A stretch of DNA of 64,000 bases from the NCBI RefSeq assembly GCF_003261585.1, contig NZ_POVU01000005.1, forward strand, positions 179,041 through 243,040, written 5' to 3'. A program made the position numbers and the translations under genes. The notes below the pieces were generated by a model. The model ran no database searches. It was given only the letters and a program-made list of their open reading frames with translations, and had not been told where the DNA came from. Positions 56,201 to 63,994 of the stretch are shown here, one piece after another (the stretch's first letter is position 1; each line of letters opens with the position of its first letter). This DNA comes from Acinetobacter sp. MB5 (GTDB taxonomy: Bacteria > Pseudomonadota > Gammaproteobacteria > Pseudomonadales > Moraxellaceae).

Positions 56201-56482
56201 TTGAGATGAATCTCGACTACGGTCACGCGGCTGTAATTCTTGAGGGTATTGGGGATTTTCTGCACCGGCAGCAGTATGTGACGCAATAACTCGATCTATA
56301 TCGATCAGGGCAAATACAGTATTAAGTTTTGTCCCTTTGGCTGTTTTGATGGTTTTTACTCGACCTTGGAAAAAACCGTTCTGTGCCGTGGATTCTAAGC
56401 GGGATTCAACTTGAGATAAGATTTTTTTGAGTACAGATATAGGGTTATTCTGAATTGCCCGTTTACCAATTTTGATAGACAT
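53216..56482 (-). CDS. Large polyvalent protein: DdrB-like ParB domain, HExxH-like and LPD-type C-terminus
   Basis: 1088 residues. The N-terminal third (about 50-330) matches the DdrB-ParB type domain of phage P1 DdrB and relatives: FALIDIDRVIASHTAAG, NPQYPQELQPRDRSR, GAPIVGDDLVVESGNGRTMAL and PMLVRMRTTPIDRAQFAIEAN. A later segment has HEWLHALDHH (about 775), an HExxH-like metal motif. The C-terminus (YWQLDTEMLARAFQGYIEDK, LFELMRRKGILPTN) resembles the large-polyvalent-protein domains described for mobile-element antidefence proteins. Such proteins are packaged and injected with phage DNA. Function as an antirestriction or nuclease factor is inferred from the P1 Dar/Ddr system. Confidence 0.75.
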   Translation of the reverse strand: MSIKIGKRAIQNNPISVLKKILSQVESRLESTAQNGFFQGRVKTIKTAKGTKLNTVFALIDIDRVIASHTAAGAENPQYPQELQPRDRSRDSSQAWVQKTANDIDPDSLGMSGRADTGAPIVGDDLVVESGNGRTMALKLAYERGTADEYKAWLETEAEYFGFSHTQVQAIQKPMLVRMRTTPIDRAQFAIEANQDDKLSFTATERAKADAKRIDDQLTMLFSPSEDGDLLSASNHKFLTGFMAKLGDTESAQYRDRDGNFTQAFATRVKQAIFAKAYNDDRLLEMMADHSKPEMQNMINALTASAPKFIEAQAASRAQVEDVASKIVDGIEQSLDQKVMNAIIDATNAILAARRNNQEITEFIKQQGLFTDLHEGVPELAVFIAENNRSAKKLAVFFEAIAEYVEKTGLDSQNLGLFGEPEPISVGDAVQYALQTYQNHFQNKKLVMFDDLHLGNREINLDEVTEVNPLNALAILHAIYADLLEKEIGQETLAEQGLSLSQPNNPYSIQDLGEKIGGARKDTAMKGMKKSRTSANLDSRPGWMRRFNIVEIVAGNGAGTWEIIDTRKKHWNGGAVTVARGFSSETEAEMAIPLVAVSQKHRIYRAAGENRDKFAIYRNINDRKRVQIVETLFNTEEEAKLYMVLHAKDIIETNSTFGEVDIPKPENTVRQGPEYRQGNADGQDFMNTFGLRGVEFGNWNNQSERQELLNDAFDGLMDLSTVLGVSPKAISLNGDLALAFGARGQGLSGAAAHYERSRAVINLTKKNGAGSLAHEWLHALDHHLGRLDGRASSDWNQHNDGTRSLKIDETGYRDYVSHGFSYNSKLDPEVIEAHKKLMKVLSYKDQQVAADTEGAEKFVNEAKDRVKSKLDEIRAYLLRQLDPKYYKRLNKPASEKQIAEFDVWANKILSAEMLETEARKNPNARSAWGFRQTNDALDAINNIMKAIRGRQGFANDGKGTLDYLRSYMSGYRSRLEMLKTEQSSDTKTKQVVTDFKMDANRLDSGRLGSYWQLDTEMLARAFQGYIEDKVKEKQGYSPFLNYGPEGAALITPWGVSFVFPRGEERKRINQAFDELFELMRRKGILPTN

Positions 56483-56556
56483 AATAAAGCCACAATAACA
56501 AAGGAATTTTGGTGATTGTGGCTGACTTAAAACATCGGTTTTGGGAGGAGTACCAA

Positions 56557-57252
56557 TTAGCCTGGTAAAGCTTGCTCAGCGTCGTCTGCAATGGCTTCAT
56601 CTAATGCCTGAGCAAATGATTGTGGATCATAAGCCACATGAGGATGTTTCTGAATGAAAGTTTTAATCACTTGATCGGTAAAACCTTCTTTTTCCCGAAG
56701 GATAATACATGGCAAAAATTCATATTCATCTTTTGCAACTTTTTCATAAACCTCCTGCCCTATAAGAATCTTGAAATGATGATCTTTGGTTTCTTGCACC
56801 AGGACAACACTTTTCGCGGTAGACGGTGCATGACGGATCTGCCCAGCCATTGGATGAATCTTTAGTTCACTTAAAGCAATCTGGTCAAAGTGACCATCAC
56901 GTAGCCATGAATCAAAATCATCCTCCTCATGGATATCATCAAAGCCTTTTTGCCCCTGATACTCATCCCATAGTTTTTGAGTTGCAGGGACAAGTTGAGA
57001 ATGTACTGGATGAGCTTCAGCTTCATCAATCGCTTCCCGCACTGTATCAATTGAAAATGCTTTTTGACCATTAATAATGGCAGTAAAGATCGGGCTTGGT
57101 TCCTCTGCCTGCTGGGTGTTCATACCCAGCTTTTGCCGTAATACGATAATATCTCGCAGTACCTTTGCCAATTCCAAACCTTGTACTTGAGATTTTTGGC
57201 CAAGCAATTCTTTAAGCTGCTTCAGGGCTTTTGCACGTTCTACTGTATTCAT
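56557..57252 (-). CDS. Hypothetical protein in the Dar-like block
   Basis: 231 residues from the ATG at 57252, which has AAGGG upstream and follows the preceding stop by 10 bases; the longer frame overlaps that gene. The N-terminus is a coiled-coil-like helix (TVERAKALKQLKELLGQK) and the middle is acidic (DIHEEDDFDSWLRDG). ALSELKIHPMAGQIR followed by a VLVQETKDHHFKILIGQEVY stretch is faintly ParB-like. I do not recognise a family. The position between the DarA-like and DdrB-like genes suggests a partner in the same process. Confidence 0.6.
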   Translation of the reverse strand: MNTVERAKALKQLKELLGQKSQVQGLELAKVLRDIIVLRQKLGMNTQQAEEPSPIFTAIINGQKAFSIDTVREAIDEAEAHPVHSQLVPATQKLWDEYQGQKGFDDIHEEDDFDSWLRDGHFDQIALSELKIHPMAGQIRHAPSTAKSVVLVQETKDHHFKILIGQEVYEKVAKDEYEFLPCIILREKEGFTDQVIKTFIQKHPHVAYDPQSFAQALDEAIADDAEQALPG

Positions 57253-57262
57253 GATTTTACCC

Positions 57263-58666
57263 TTATGCACTTGCCTGATCGATTGCTTCATTGATGATTT
57301 GCATCGCTTGTAATAGCAATGGATCTGTTTCATTTAGCTCAGCTAGATATACAATCTTGTCCATATCCGCATCTAAAGGTGCAATTTCTCCATCGATGAT
57401 ACGGTTGAGATAATCGATATCATCCTGACTGAATTTTGGTTCAGGTTCAGGTTCAGGTTCAGGTTCAGGTTCAGGTTCAGGTTCAGGTGCAGGTTCAGGT
57501 GGATTGTTTTGATCCTCTGGATGAGAAGCAACTACTTCATCCAATTGCAGTTTTAAGCTTTCAATCTCTATATCTAATGCTTCTAATGTGCCTTGTTTAT
57601 CGGTCAAACGTCCTTGAGCATCTGTTAAGTTTTGCTTTGTCTCAGCTTTTTTCGCTTGCGTACGCTGGAAACGAGCACTGTTTTTATTGACCAATTGCAT
57701 AATGCGACCCGCCAGAATAGGCAACGCAATACCTTCACCCTGGTTTGGTTGAATTGCACCTGTCACATCACGATTATTCAACATGATTTTCCATGAAATC
57801 AGCGTATCTCTAGCAGCAAGTTTTGACGGTGTACTGTCTGGATTGTGATAAACAATCGTGACATTCTGCCCATCCGCAACGTTATAGGTGACGGCGACAT
57901 TGACCACATTCTTGCGTTTGAATGGCTTTGAGGTTTCCATACTGGTAATTGCAACACCACCTTTTGCTGCAAGATCCATTGCCTTGCTGAGCATATTGCT
58001 GAATTTTTCGAGGTGTTGGTAATCAATAATGATCGAATCAAATTCTTGATGTTCAGCATCTAAGGCGTCAAGTAAAGTCGGAAAACCATCAAACTGGTTC
58101 AATAGACCATTGTGATCATCATGGAATTGCATATCTGAAAGTAGGTGTGCCAGTGAACCACCATGTGACTTTAACTGAAGTCCATCCCACATCGGCTGTT
58201 CACCAGCAATAACATCCTGCAATTTTTCTAATTGCCAGGGCTGAATAGCTGTTCCTTTGGTTCGGTGAAAATAACCATTATCTAAATGGCGCTTTAAGCC
58301 TTCTTCATTTGAAAGCATAACCTCCGTTGCTACACTGTCAAACATACGACCAAAATAAAGATGAGCAATGTTTTTAGCGTCATCTTCATCAGAAACACCT
58401 AAGACAGCACACGAATCAAAGCCTTGTTGTGATTTAAAATTAACGACATGCCATAGATCATCTTCTGTTGCTGACTCGGTGACAATTGCAGTCAATTTAC
58501 GATGTACACCTTGAATACAGCCAATTGAGCATGATCCTGTATTTAATGCCGCATCAAAACCTGCAACTACATAACCTGTATGTGGTGCATGTTGTTGGAT
58601 AAAGTTTTTTGTATTCTTCACAAAAATAGCCTCAAGAAAATTCCTGAGGCTATTGTGGTTATTCAA
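57263..58666 (-). CDS. DarA N-terminal-domain-like protein with Pro-Glu repeat linker
   Basis: 467 residues. The middle (about 250-350) fits the defence-against-restriction A N-terminal domain as I remember it: YNVADGQNVTIVYHNPDSTP, LISWKIMLNNRDVTGAI, PILAGRIMQLVNKNSARFQR, AKKAE. An alpha-helical coiled coil follows, then a (Pro-Glu)n linker at about 392-412 encoded by a hexanucleotide repeat, and an acidic helical tail. In P1, DarA is a capsid-internal protein protecting phage DNA from type I restriction. The N-terminal 240 residues are not recognised. The family call is from memory and not searched. Confidence 0.6.
   Translation of the reverse strand: MNNHNSLRNFLEAIFVKNTKNFIQQHAPHTGYVVAGFDAALNTGSCSIGCIQGVHRKLTAIVTESATEDDLWHVVNFKSQQGFDSCAVLGVSDEDDAKNIAHLYFGRMFDSVATEVMLSNEEGLKRHLDNGYFHRTKGTAIQPWQLEKLQDVIAGEQPMWDGLQLKSHGGSLAHLLSDMQFHDDHNGLLNQFDGFPTLLDALDAEHQEFDSIIIDYQHLEKFSNMLSKAMDLAAKGGVAITSMETSKPFKRKNVVNVAVTYNVADGQNVTIVYHNPDSTPSKLAARDTLISWKIMLNNRDVTGAIQPNQGEGIALPILAGRIMQLVNKNSARFQRTQAKKAETKQNLTDAQGRLTDKQGTLEALDIEIESLKLQLDEVVASHPEDQNNPPEPAPEPEPEPEPEPEPEPEPKFSQDDIDYLNRIIDGEIAPLDADMDKIVYLAELNETDPLLLQAMQIINEAIDQASA
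57438..57497. repeat. Hexanucleotide tandem repeat encoding a Pro-Glu linker
   Basis: Ten 6-bp units: eight perfect GGTTCA copies, one GGTGCA, one GGTTCA. Read on the minus strand they encode alternating Pro and Glu in the DarA-like protein. Copy-number change would alter linker length without a frameshift. Confidence 0.9.
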
Positions 58667-58779
58667 ATGCGCTTATTTTTTGGTATGTACCAAATGCATC
58701 GCTTTATTATCTCTGTAATTAACCGATACAATAGTTAACTCACTTATTAAATTACTAGTAATAAATAACGAGCTTTTCA

Positions 58780-59251
58780 GTGAAATATAAAATAATTGCA
58801 ATATTAACGATGTCACTTTTATCAACATTGAGTTTTGCTGAAAAATATAGTTTTAGTCCGCCTAGAGTTAAACTTAGTATTGCCCAACAAAAAAAGATTC
58901 ACCCTTTAACCTTTATCGGGCAAGCAACATTTAAGAATGGCGTGCATGTCCCTTTGTGTTGGTTGCGCTCTTGATGCAGCTAGCCCTTTTTTCCCTGAAG
59001 CAGCTCGAGAATATCAAAGATCATTTGGCATAAAATATAGTGGTGTATCAACGCCTTTGCATATTGTTAGAGCTAATAAGAAAACCGTTTATTATTAATA
59101 TCAATTGAAGGGTCAGTATCAAACCAATGGTATCGCCAAATTTAGACCTGATGAAGATAACCCTTATGATGATATGAGCGTAGCTGTACCTGCTGATAAA
59201 ATAGGGTATGCACGAATTATGCTAAATTTCTTTGCGCTAACACATAAATAA
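58780..59251 (+). pseudogene. Broken gene for a small exported protein inside the prophage
   Basis: The frame starts with a good signal peptide (IIAILTMSLLSTLSFA-EK) and runs 64 codons. It then continues in another frame (VGCALDAASPFFPEAAREY...) through one in-frame TAA (after KKTVYY) to a final stop at 59251, with residues such as GQYQTNGIAKFRPDEDNPYD after the stop. One frameshift near 58945 and one nonsense mutation explain it. It is the only plus-strand gene in the prophage segment, flanked by intergenic space, which fits a decayed moron. Confidence 0.7.
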
Positions 59252-59310
59252 TTTTTAAAGTAAAGTTATAGAATAAAGAGCCCTTCAAGTTATTGAGGGG
59301 CCTTTTAGTA

Positions 59311-59955
59311 TTATAAATTAACTAACATTGGAAACATCTTTATAAAAGTCAACGGTACTATTAGTACTCCGTTTTGATTACTAGCTTCAAAAGGCACACT
59401 CGCAGACTGTAATGCGACAACATAGGACTGCTCAAAAGGTCTAATATTGCGATGATCACGCTGAAAGCTATATACAGTCATCTTTAGCAAATAATCAGAT
59501 GGTGGGCTTTGAGTACCATCATCACTAAACATTGCATCTTTAATCTGAATTGCACTATTTAATATACGTGCATCTTTTGTTTCAAGAAAAGTGACTTGCA
59601 CTTCCGTTGATGTATTTCCTGTAATTTGGTTTAACTGAAATGTACCCACTTTGATGCTGTCAGTCTCCGCATCAATAATTGAAGCATCTACATTTTGAGC
59701 TAAATAAGGAATGTAATATGGGTCTGAACTATTCATTTTTAATAATGGAACATCATCCCCAAGACTATGATCAGAAAATAGTGGTTCGAGTTCAATACCA
59801 AATTGGGCAGAAGATAAAGTTCCTAGTTGATAAAGTTCTTCATAGATTGATCGCGCTTTTTGAACCTCCATACCAGCCCAATAACCACCTTCGCTATTTG
59901 CGTTGAGAACGATAGAATCAAACGTTCCCCCATTTTCAATGATTTGACCTGCCAT
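59311..59955 (-). CDS. Putative phage tail tube-like protein
   Basis: 214 residues; the ATG overlaps the last base of the portal stop. Beta-rich with a C-terminal pattern (DYLLKMTVYSFQRDHRNIRPFEQSYVVALQSASVPFEAS) that resembles gp19-type tube proteins. Adjacent portal and sheath-like genes support a structural role. No strong signature, so it could be another virion protein. Confidence 0.4.
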   Translation of the reverse strand: MAGQIIENGGTFDSIVLNANSEGGYWAGMEVQKARSIYEELYQLGTLSSAQFGIELEPLFSDHSLGDDVPLLKMNSSDPYYIPYLAQNVDASIIDAETDSIKVGTFQLNQITGNTSTEVQVTFLETKDARILNSAIQIKDAMFSDDGTQSPPSDYLLKMTVYSFQRDHRNIRPFEQSYVVALQSASVPFEASNQNGVLIVPLTFIKMFPMLVNL

Positions 59956-61541
59956 TAGCCTTCATCTCCATTACCGCCATATCTTTGGTTCATTGCTTGC
60001 TCCCGTCTAACCTGTTCAGCCAAATCCTTAGCCAGGGCAACTGCTTCGTCATAATCCATTCCACCATCACGCTCTAGGAGTCGGGCAACCACTGCTTCGC
60101 TTAAATTTAATTCTTTTAATGCGGCAATAGCCTGAGCTTTTAATGTCAAGTTACTCATTCGTTGTTGCTGATTACTAATTGCTTCGGTCATTGCAGCTGA
60201 TTGATCACTATAGAACTCCACTTGCCATGGATAATCGGCTGGATCCTCGAACTCTTCGTTATAGGCATAACCCCAATCTAAAGCTATTAACTGGTTAATA
60301 AAGGCAGTTGTAGTCTGCCTAACCATCATTGAACGGCGCATAATCTGACTGGACGTGTGAAATGAAGCACCGTCACCCAATCCACCTGCCAGCATATCTG
60401 CCCAACCAACCATCGATGGATCTAAGCCTAAACCACCCATTAATAGGCGGATATTGATCATTAAGGTTTCGGTGTTAATAGTTGAGGTTCGTTGCCCTTT
60501 AATATCACCAATTGGATTCAAAACCTGTTTTTCATTATTTGTTGGTAAGAAATGATATTTTGTATTCCAGATCGCATCTCCACCTGCTAAAGCATCACGG
60601 ACATACTCCTCATGACTGCGCATCATTTCATTCAAACCACGTTTGTAAGCATCACGCTGCATGGGTGGCATGGCTGACATATTGATTGAAACGAAGACCT
60701 GATTCACTGCATCTGCAATTTGCTGGCTATTCATTGACGATAAACACAAAATTATGTTGTCGTAAAATTCTTCAACCTCAGCACAGAAAGATCCGCCAAC
60801 AGAAGCAGGAATAATTGGTGCTTGTTCTATATCATCAGATTGCAAGGTCTTGGTGACGTAAAAACTGTCGGAGATGTTGTATTGAGGCACATGTGTAATA
60901 CGTGGCATTTTCAGACGAAGCATCTGAACCATATTGAGTTTCGAGATAGACTTCTGCCAGTTCTTAAAATCCAGTACCTGGTACGCTACAGTTTTATTGA
61001 CCTGTTCATAGGCTTGAACCAGTGGTGGATAGGTGTATTCATTGGCCAACATGTCGACAATACCCTGATTCTTCTTACCATAGACACGGGTGTAACCATC
61101 ACCAAAGCCAATTCCATCACGACATATTTTGACAATATACTGATTAATTAGTTTTTCCATAGGCTTGATACGTTTATTTAAACGATCTAACTGAGCTTTA
61201 TTTACTTTGGCTTCTTTGTTATCGCGCAGTCTGGCTGCTGGAGTAATAAATACTTGTTGGCTAGTTGTGGCATCACCACCCAATGCCGCTGCAATATGAA
61301 TTCCCATTGCTTCAGCAATCGGTGCAAAACGAAGCATTTTTTCCCACTTAGTGTAAATTTCAATGCGTGAACGCTTTTTATTCTGCTTATTGTCAAGTGT
61401 TCCCAGGGTAAACGGATTCATTGTCTCTTGAATACGAGCCATGTTTTCCTGACTTGTATCATTTAGAAGATCTTGTTGTTGAACAGATAACGCCGAAGTA
61501 TCCGTTCCAAGCAGAATTGAAAGTACATCGTGAAATGCCAT
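59955..61541 (-). CDS. Phage portal protein
   Basis: 528 residues, a usual portal size. The N-terminus has a helical region with YTKWEKMLRFAPIAEAMG, the middle beta-rich segments (HVPQYNISDSFYVTK), and the C-terminal half a portal-like block: NTKYHFLPTNNEKQVL, GLGLDPSMVGWADMLAGGLGDGASFHTSSQIMRRSMMVRQTTTAFI, then a helical Gln/Ala-rich tail. The LGDGASF...Q and clip/stem-like arrangement are characteristic of portals of tailed phages. It forms the dodecameric DNA gate at the capsid vertex. Gene order between tail genes is unusual and suggests rearrangement relative to model phages. Confidence 0.72.
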   Translation of the reverse strand: MAFHDVLSILLGTDTSALSVQQQDLLNDTSQENMARIQETMNPFTLGTLDNKQNKKRSRIEIYTKWEKMLRFAPIAEAMGIHIAAALGGDATTSQQVFITPAARLRDNKEAKVNKAQLDRLNKRIKPMEKLINQYIVKICRDGIGFGDGYTRVYGKKNQGIVDMLANEYTYPPLVQAYEQVNKTVAYQVLDFKNWQKSISKLNMVQMLRLKMPRITHVPQYNISDSFYVTKTLQSDDIEQAPIIPASVGGSFCAEVEEFYDNIILCLSSMNSQQIADAVNQVFVSINMSAMPPMQRDAYKRGLNEMMRSHEEYVRDALAGGDAIWNTKYHFLPTNNEKQVLNPIGDIKGQRTSTINTETLMINIRLLMGGLGLDPSMVGWADMLAGGLGDGASFHTSSQIMRRSMMVRQTTTAFINQLIALDWGYAYNEEFEDPADYPWQVEFYSDQSAAMTEAISNQQQRMSNLTLKAQAIAALKELNLSEAVVARLLERDGGMDYDEAVALAKDLAEQVRREQAMNQRYGGNGDEG

Positions 61542-61617
61542 AAAAATGCCAGAATAAACAAATAATGAGTATTCTGGCTTATGGATTTAGCAAGTATTCT
61601 TCATAGTTCCAATCCAT

Positions 61618-62346
61618 TTAAGGTAGGGTAAATTCTGCCATATAGCCATCACTCCGAACTTTGGCACTTGATGTTCCTGATGAGAATAAATAATCATAAA
61701 TATCTATACTACCAGCAACAGAGGTTTTTAGAATTGAAATGGCCACCGAACGTGCTTCAACAATATTGAAACTTGGGCTACTTCCAAAAACACCTGTACT
61801 TGCAAAAGGATCTGTATCAAAAAGAGCAAATAAACTAACAGCATCATTATCTGGATATACATCATTGCCAATGTATGCCAAACCTGCATTCACAAGTAAG
61901 TAGAACAATAAATATGTAAGCTGCATTGATACATTAGAAGTGTATTGAGCAGTTACATTTTTTACAGCATTATCTTCAAATACTTGTAAAACAACATGAT
62001 ATGTTCCAGCAGGTAATTCTTGATATTGAGACAATGATGCTATCTGATAAGCAGCAGTTTCCCAATCAGAATCGATGATCGAACCTATTCTTAATACTTG
62101 AACACTTGGTACTTTAGTATCAAGATAATCTTGTATAGCGATGTAATCTTTATTGGTTGGATCATAGCCCAGTAGTGCTTTGATATTGCCACTGGTCACC
62201 GTCATTGGCTGGTCTGTACGTCCACGTTTAAACTGGCCAACAATTAATGGATAGCCCAAACCTGTTTGACTGTTAGTTTCACTCTTATCAGTCAGCCCTG
62301 ACCACTGAATGCCAACTGCTTCTCCAAGTACACTGGTACGAATCAT
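61618..62346 (-). CDS. Sheath-like N-terminal-domain protein, copy B (short C-terminus)
   Basis: 242 residues from the ATG at 62346 (the longer frame to 62394 reads through the hairpin before it). The first 87 residues are nearly identical to copy A at 62966, differing at three Val/Ile positions. They show a sheath-like pattern: PLIVGQFKRGRTDQPMTVTS, NIKALLGYDP, YLDTKVPSVQVLRIG. The remaining 155 residues are unrelated to copy A (TYHVVLQVFEDNAVKN..., FASTGVFGSSPSF). The two genes therefore share a fused or conserved docking domain and have different C-terminal parts. A terminator-like hairpin directly precedes the start. Confidence 0.6.
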   Translation of the reverse strand: MIRTSVLGEAVGIQWSGLTDKSETNSQTGLGYPLIVGQFKRGRTDQPMTVTSGNIKALLGYDPTNKDYIAIQDYLDTKVPSVQVLRIGSIIDSDWETAAYQIASLSQYQELPAGTYHVVLQVFEDNAVKNVTAQYTSNVSMQLTYLLFYLLVNAGLAYIGNDVYPDNDAVSLFALFDTDPFASTGVFGSSPSFNIVEARSVAISILKTSVAGSIDIYDYLFSSGTSSAKVRSDGYMAEFTLP

Positions 62347-62352
62347 AAAAAA
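62210..62352. repeat. Direct repeat, copy in sheath-like gene B
   Basis: 143 bases identical to 63858-64000, in the same orientation, spanning the start codon and first 46 codons of the gene. Further into the gene, identity falls to about nine in ten bases over the rest of the shared domain. Confidence 0.95.
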
Positions 62353-62377
62353 ATACCTATAGTTTTGAACTACAGGT
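62347..62377 (-). terminator. Terminator-like hairpin abutting the copy B start codon
   Basis: On the minus strand ACCTGTAGTT pairs with AACTATAGGT (one G-U) around a 3-base loop and is followed by A and seven T, immediately before the ATG at 62346. It can end transcription after the spike gene or limit read-through into copy B, and it overlaps the copy B ribosome-binding region. Confidence 0.7.
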
Positions 62378-62422
62378 AGTTTGTGCCAGATCAAATGCCG
62401 ATTTCATAAGGTGTTCCAAACC

Positions 62423-62944
62423 CTATGTCGCAACTGGTGGACCACTATTTTCTGTCCCGGCTTTAACTCCCTTGTGAGGATGTTCTACCAATGAAATGCC
62501 ATCTGCGACAACATCTTTCTTCACAGTAATCGTGCCACTACTGGTCATATCGCCCTGATGGGTAATTTTGCCATTAATTTCTACATCTGCATTCAAAATG
62601 AGTGTGGGTGCTGTAATTGTTACCTTTGTTGTTGCCAGAATTTCAATATTACTCTGACGGATACGGCGCACGTCTTTGACATTATCACTGCCATGACTAC
62701 TAAAGAATGCAATCACTGGACGAGCTTCATCACCCCCATCGAAAAATACATACACCTCAGGCAAGTTACTAGAATTTCCTAAAATCTTAATTTCAGTATC
62801 TCGATCATCCTCACCAATGGCATAAGCAAATGTTGCTGTTAAACCTTCACTCACCCCATCTGTTAAGCCAAAGATATGCACTTTGGCTGTACGCGAGGAT
62901 GGATCATAGCTTAGGATTTTTGCTCGATTAAATCCTAATAGCAT
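62423..62944 (-). CDS. Baseplate spike protein (gpV/gp45-like) with terminal HxH motif
   Basis: 173 residues. The N-terminal about 95 residues form an OB-like domain (GFNRAKILSYDPSSRTAKVHI). A repeating beta-helix follows (VTITAPTLILNADVEINGKITHQGDMTSSGTI). The C-terminus has EHPHKGVKAGTENSGPP, matching the metal-binding HxH tip of the P2 gpV/Mu gp45 membrane-piercing spike. This supports a contractile-tail phage. Confidence 0.88.
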   Translation of the reverse strand: MLLGFNRAKILSYDPSSRTAKVHIFGLTDGVSEGLTATFAYAIGEDDRDTEIKILGNSSNLPEVYVFFDGGDEARPVIAFFSSHGSDNVKDVRRIRQSNIEILATTKVTITAPTLILNADVEINGKITHQGDMTSSGTITVKKDVVADGISLVEHPHKGVKAGTENSGPPVAT

Positions 62945-62965
62945 TTAATTTTTCTCCAATGAAAC

Positions 62966-63994
62966 TTAGACAGACTTATAGCTGATAGATCCCCATGAAC
63001 CCGCGAATGCTGAAGCTGTTCCAACCCCCAATAGCATCACATGAGTAGTGTCATTTTCTGTATAGGTTTCAGATGTAAATGCTGTTTCTCCAGAAGAACG
63101 TGAAGCATAAGCAACATAGGCTTTCTGTGTTTCACTGAGCTTTATACAGGTTTCAGTATCCATTTCAATGCTGGCCACAATTGCTGTCCGACCAGTAGAG
63201 AAAATTGAAAGTTTTGCCCAGTAAGTCTGAATTGCAATGGTGTCACCATTTTCGTCATAGCGTTTAAGCAATTCCATTTCAATTGATAGATTATAGGTTT
63301 CACTGGTTTTCCCATCCCCAATTGTTGCATCTAGCTGACTAATAATTGCTTGCAACTCTGCCGATGCTGAATATACTGCGCTTCCTTGTGCAACTACATT
63401 GCAACTTAAATACCAAGCTGAGCTATAGTCACCATAGTTATCAATAACATACTGGCGAAGAGTCGATAGATATTCGGAAATGTCCAAGGAACCAATATAA
63501 GCACGTCCAAATGAATTGCCTTGTGATATATCATTCGCATAAAAATGAGTTTTCATGGACTGGATGCTATCGAGAGATGTTGTTAGACCATCTAAAGTCG
63601 GTACATAATTATCTAGGTCAAATTCTGTAGTGACACCAAAGCGAACTGCTGGCAATGTATCCTGACTAATATTGAATGCCAAGATTTCATCTAAAGTGCG
63701 CCAAGAACAACTTATTGCTTGAGTATTTGGGCCAATACGAAGTATCTGGACACTCGGCACTTTGGTATCGAGATAATCCTGCACAGCGATGTAGTCTTTA
63801 TTGGTTGGATCATAACCCAGTAGTGCTTTGATATTGCCACTGGTAATGGTCATTGGTTGGTCTGTACGTCCACGTTTAAACTGGCCAACAATTAATGGAT
63901 AGCCCAAACCTGTTTGACTGTTAGTTTCACTCTTATCAGTCAGCCCTGACCACTGAATGCCAACTGCTTCTCCAAGTACACTGGTACGAATCAT
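62966..63994 (-). CDS. Sheath-like N-terminal-domain protein, copy A (long C-terminus)
   Basis: 342 residues. The first 87 residues are shared with copy B; the C-terminal 255 are different and beta-rich with motifs WRTLDEILAF, FYANDISQGNSFGRAYIGSL, SSAWYLSCNVVAQG and VMLLGVGTASAFAGSWGSIS. The PVxVTSxxxxxxLxGY...Y pattern in the shared domain looks like tail-sheath or DUF3383/DUF2586-type virion proteins; this copy, being longer, is the better candidate for the functional sheath-like protein. It is upstream of the spike in the minus-strand order. The ATG lies 6 bases from the right window edge, so its promoter region is not seen. Confidence 0.6.
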   Translation of the reverse strand: MIRTSVLGEAVGIQWSGLTDKSETNSQTGLGYPLIVGQFKRGRTDQPMTITSGNIKALLGYDPTNKDYIAVQDYLDTKVPSVQILRIGPNTQAISCSWRTLDEILAFNISQDTLPAVRFGVTTEFDLDNYVPTLDGLTTSLDSIQSMKTHFYANDISQGNSFGRAYIGSLDISEYLSTLRQYVIDNYGDYSSAWYLSCNVVAQGSAVYSASAELQAIISQLDATIGDGKTSETYNLSIEMELLKRYDENGDTIAIQTYWAKLSIFSTGRTAIVASIEMDTETCIKLSETQKAYVAYASRSSGETAFTSETYTENDTTHVMLLGVGTASAFAGSWGSISYKSV

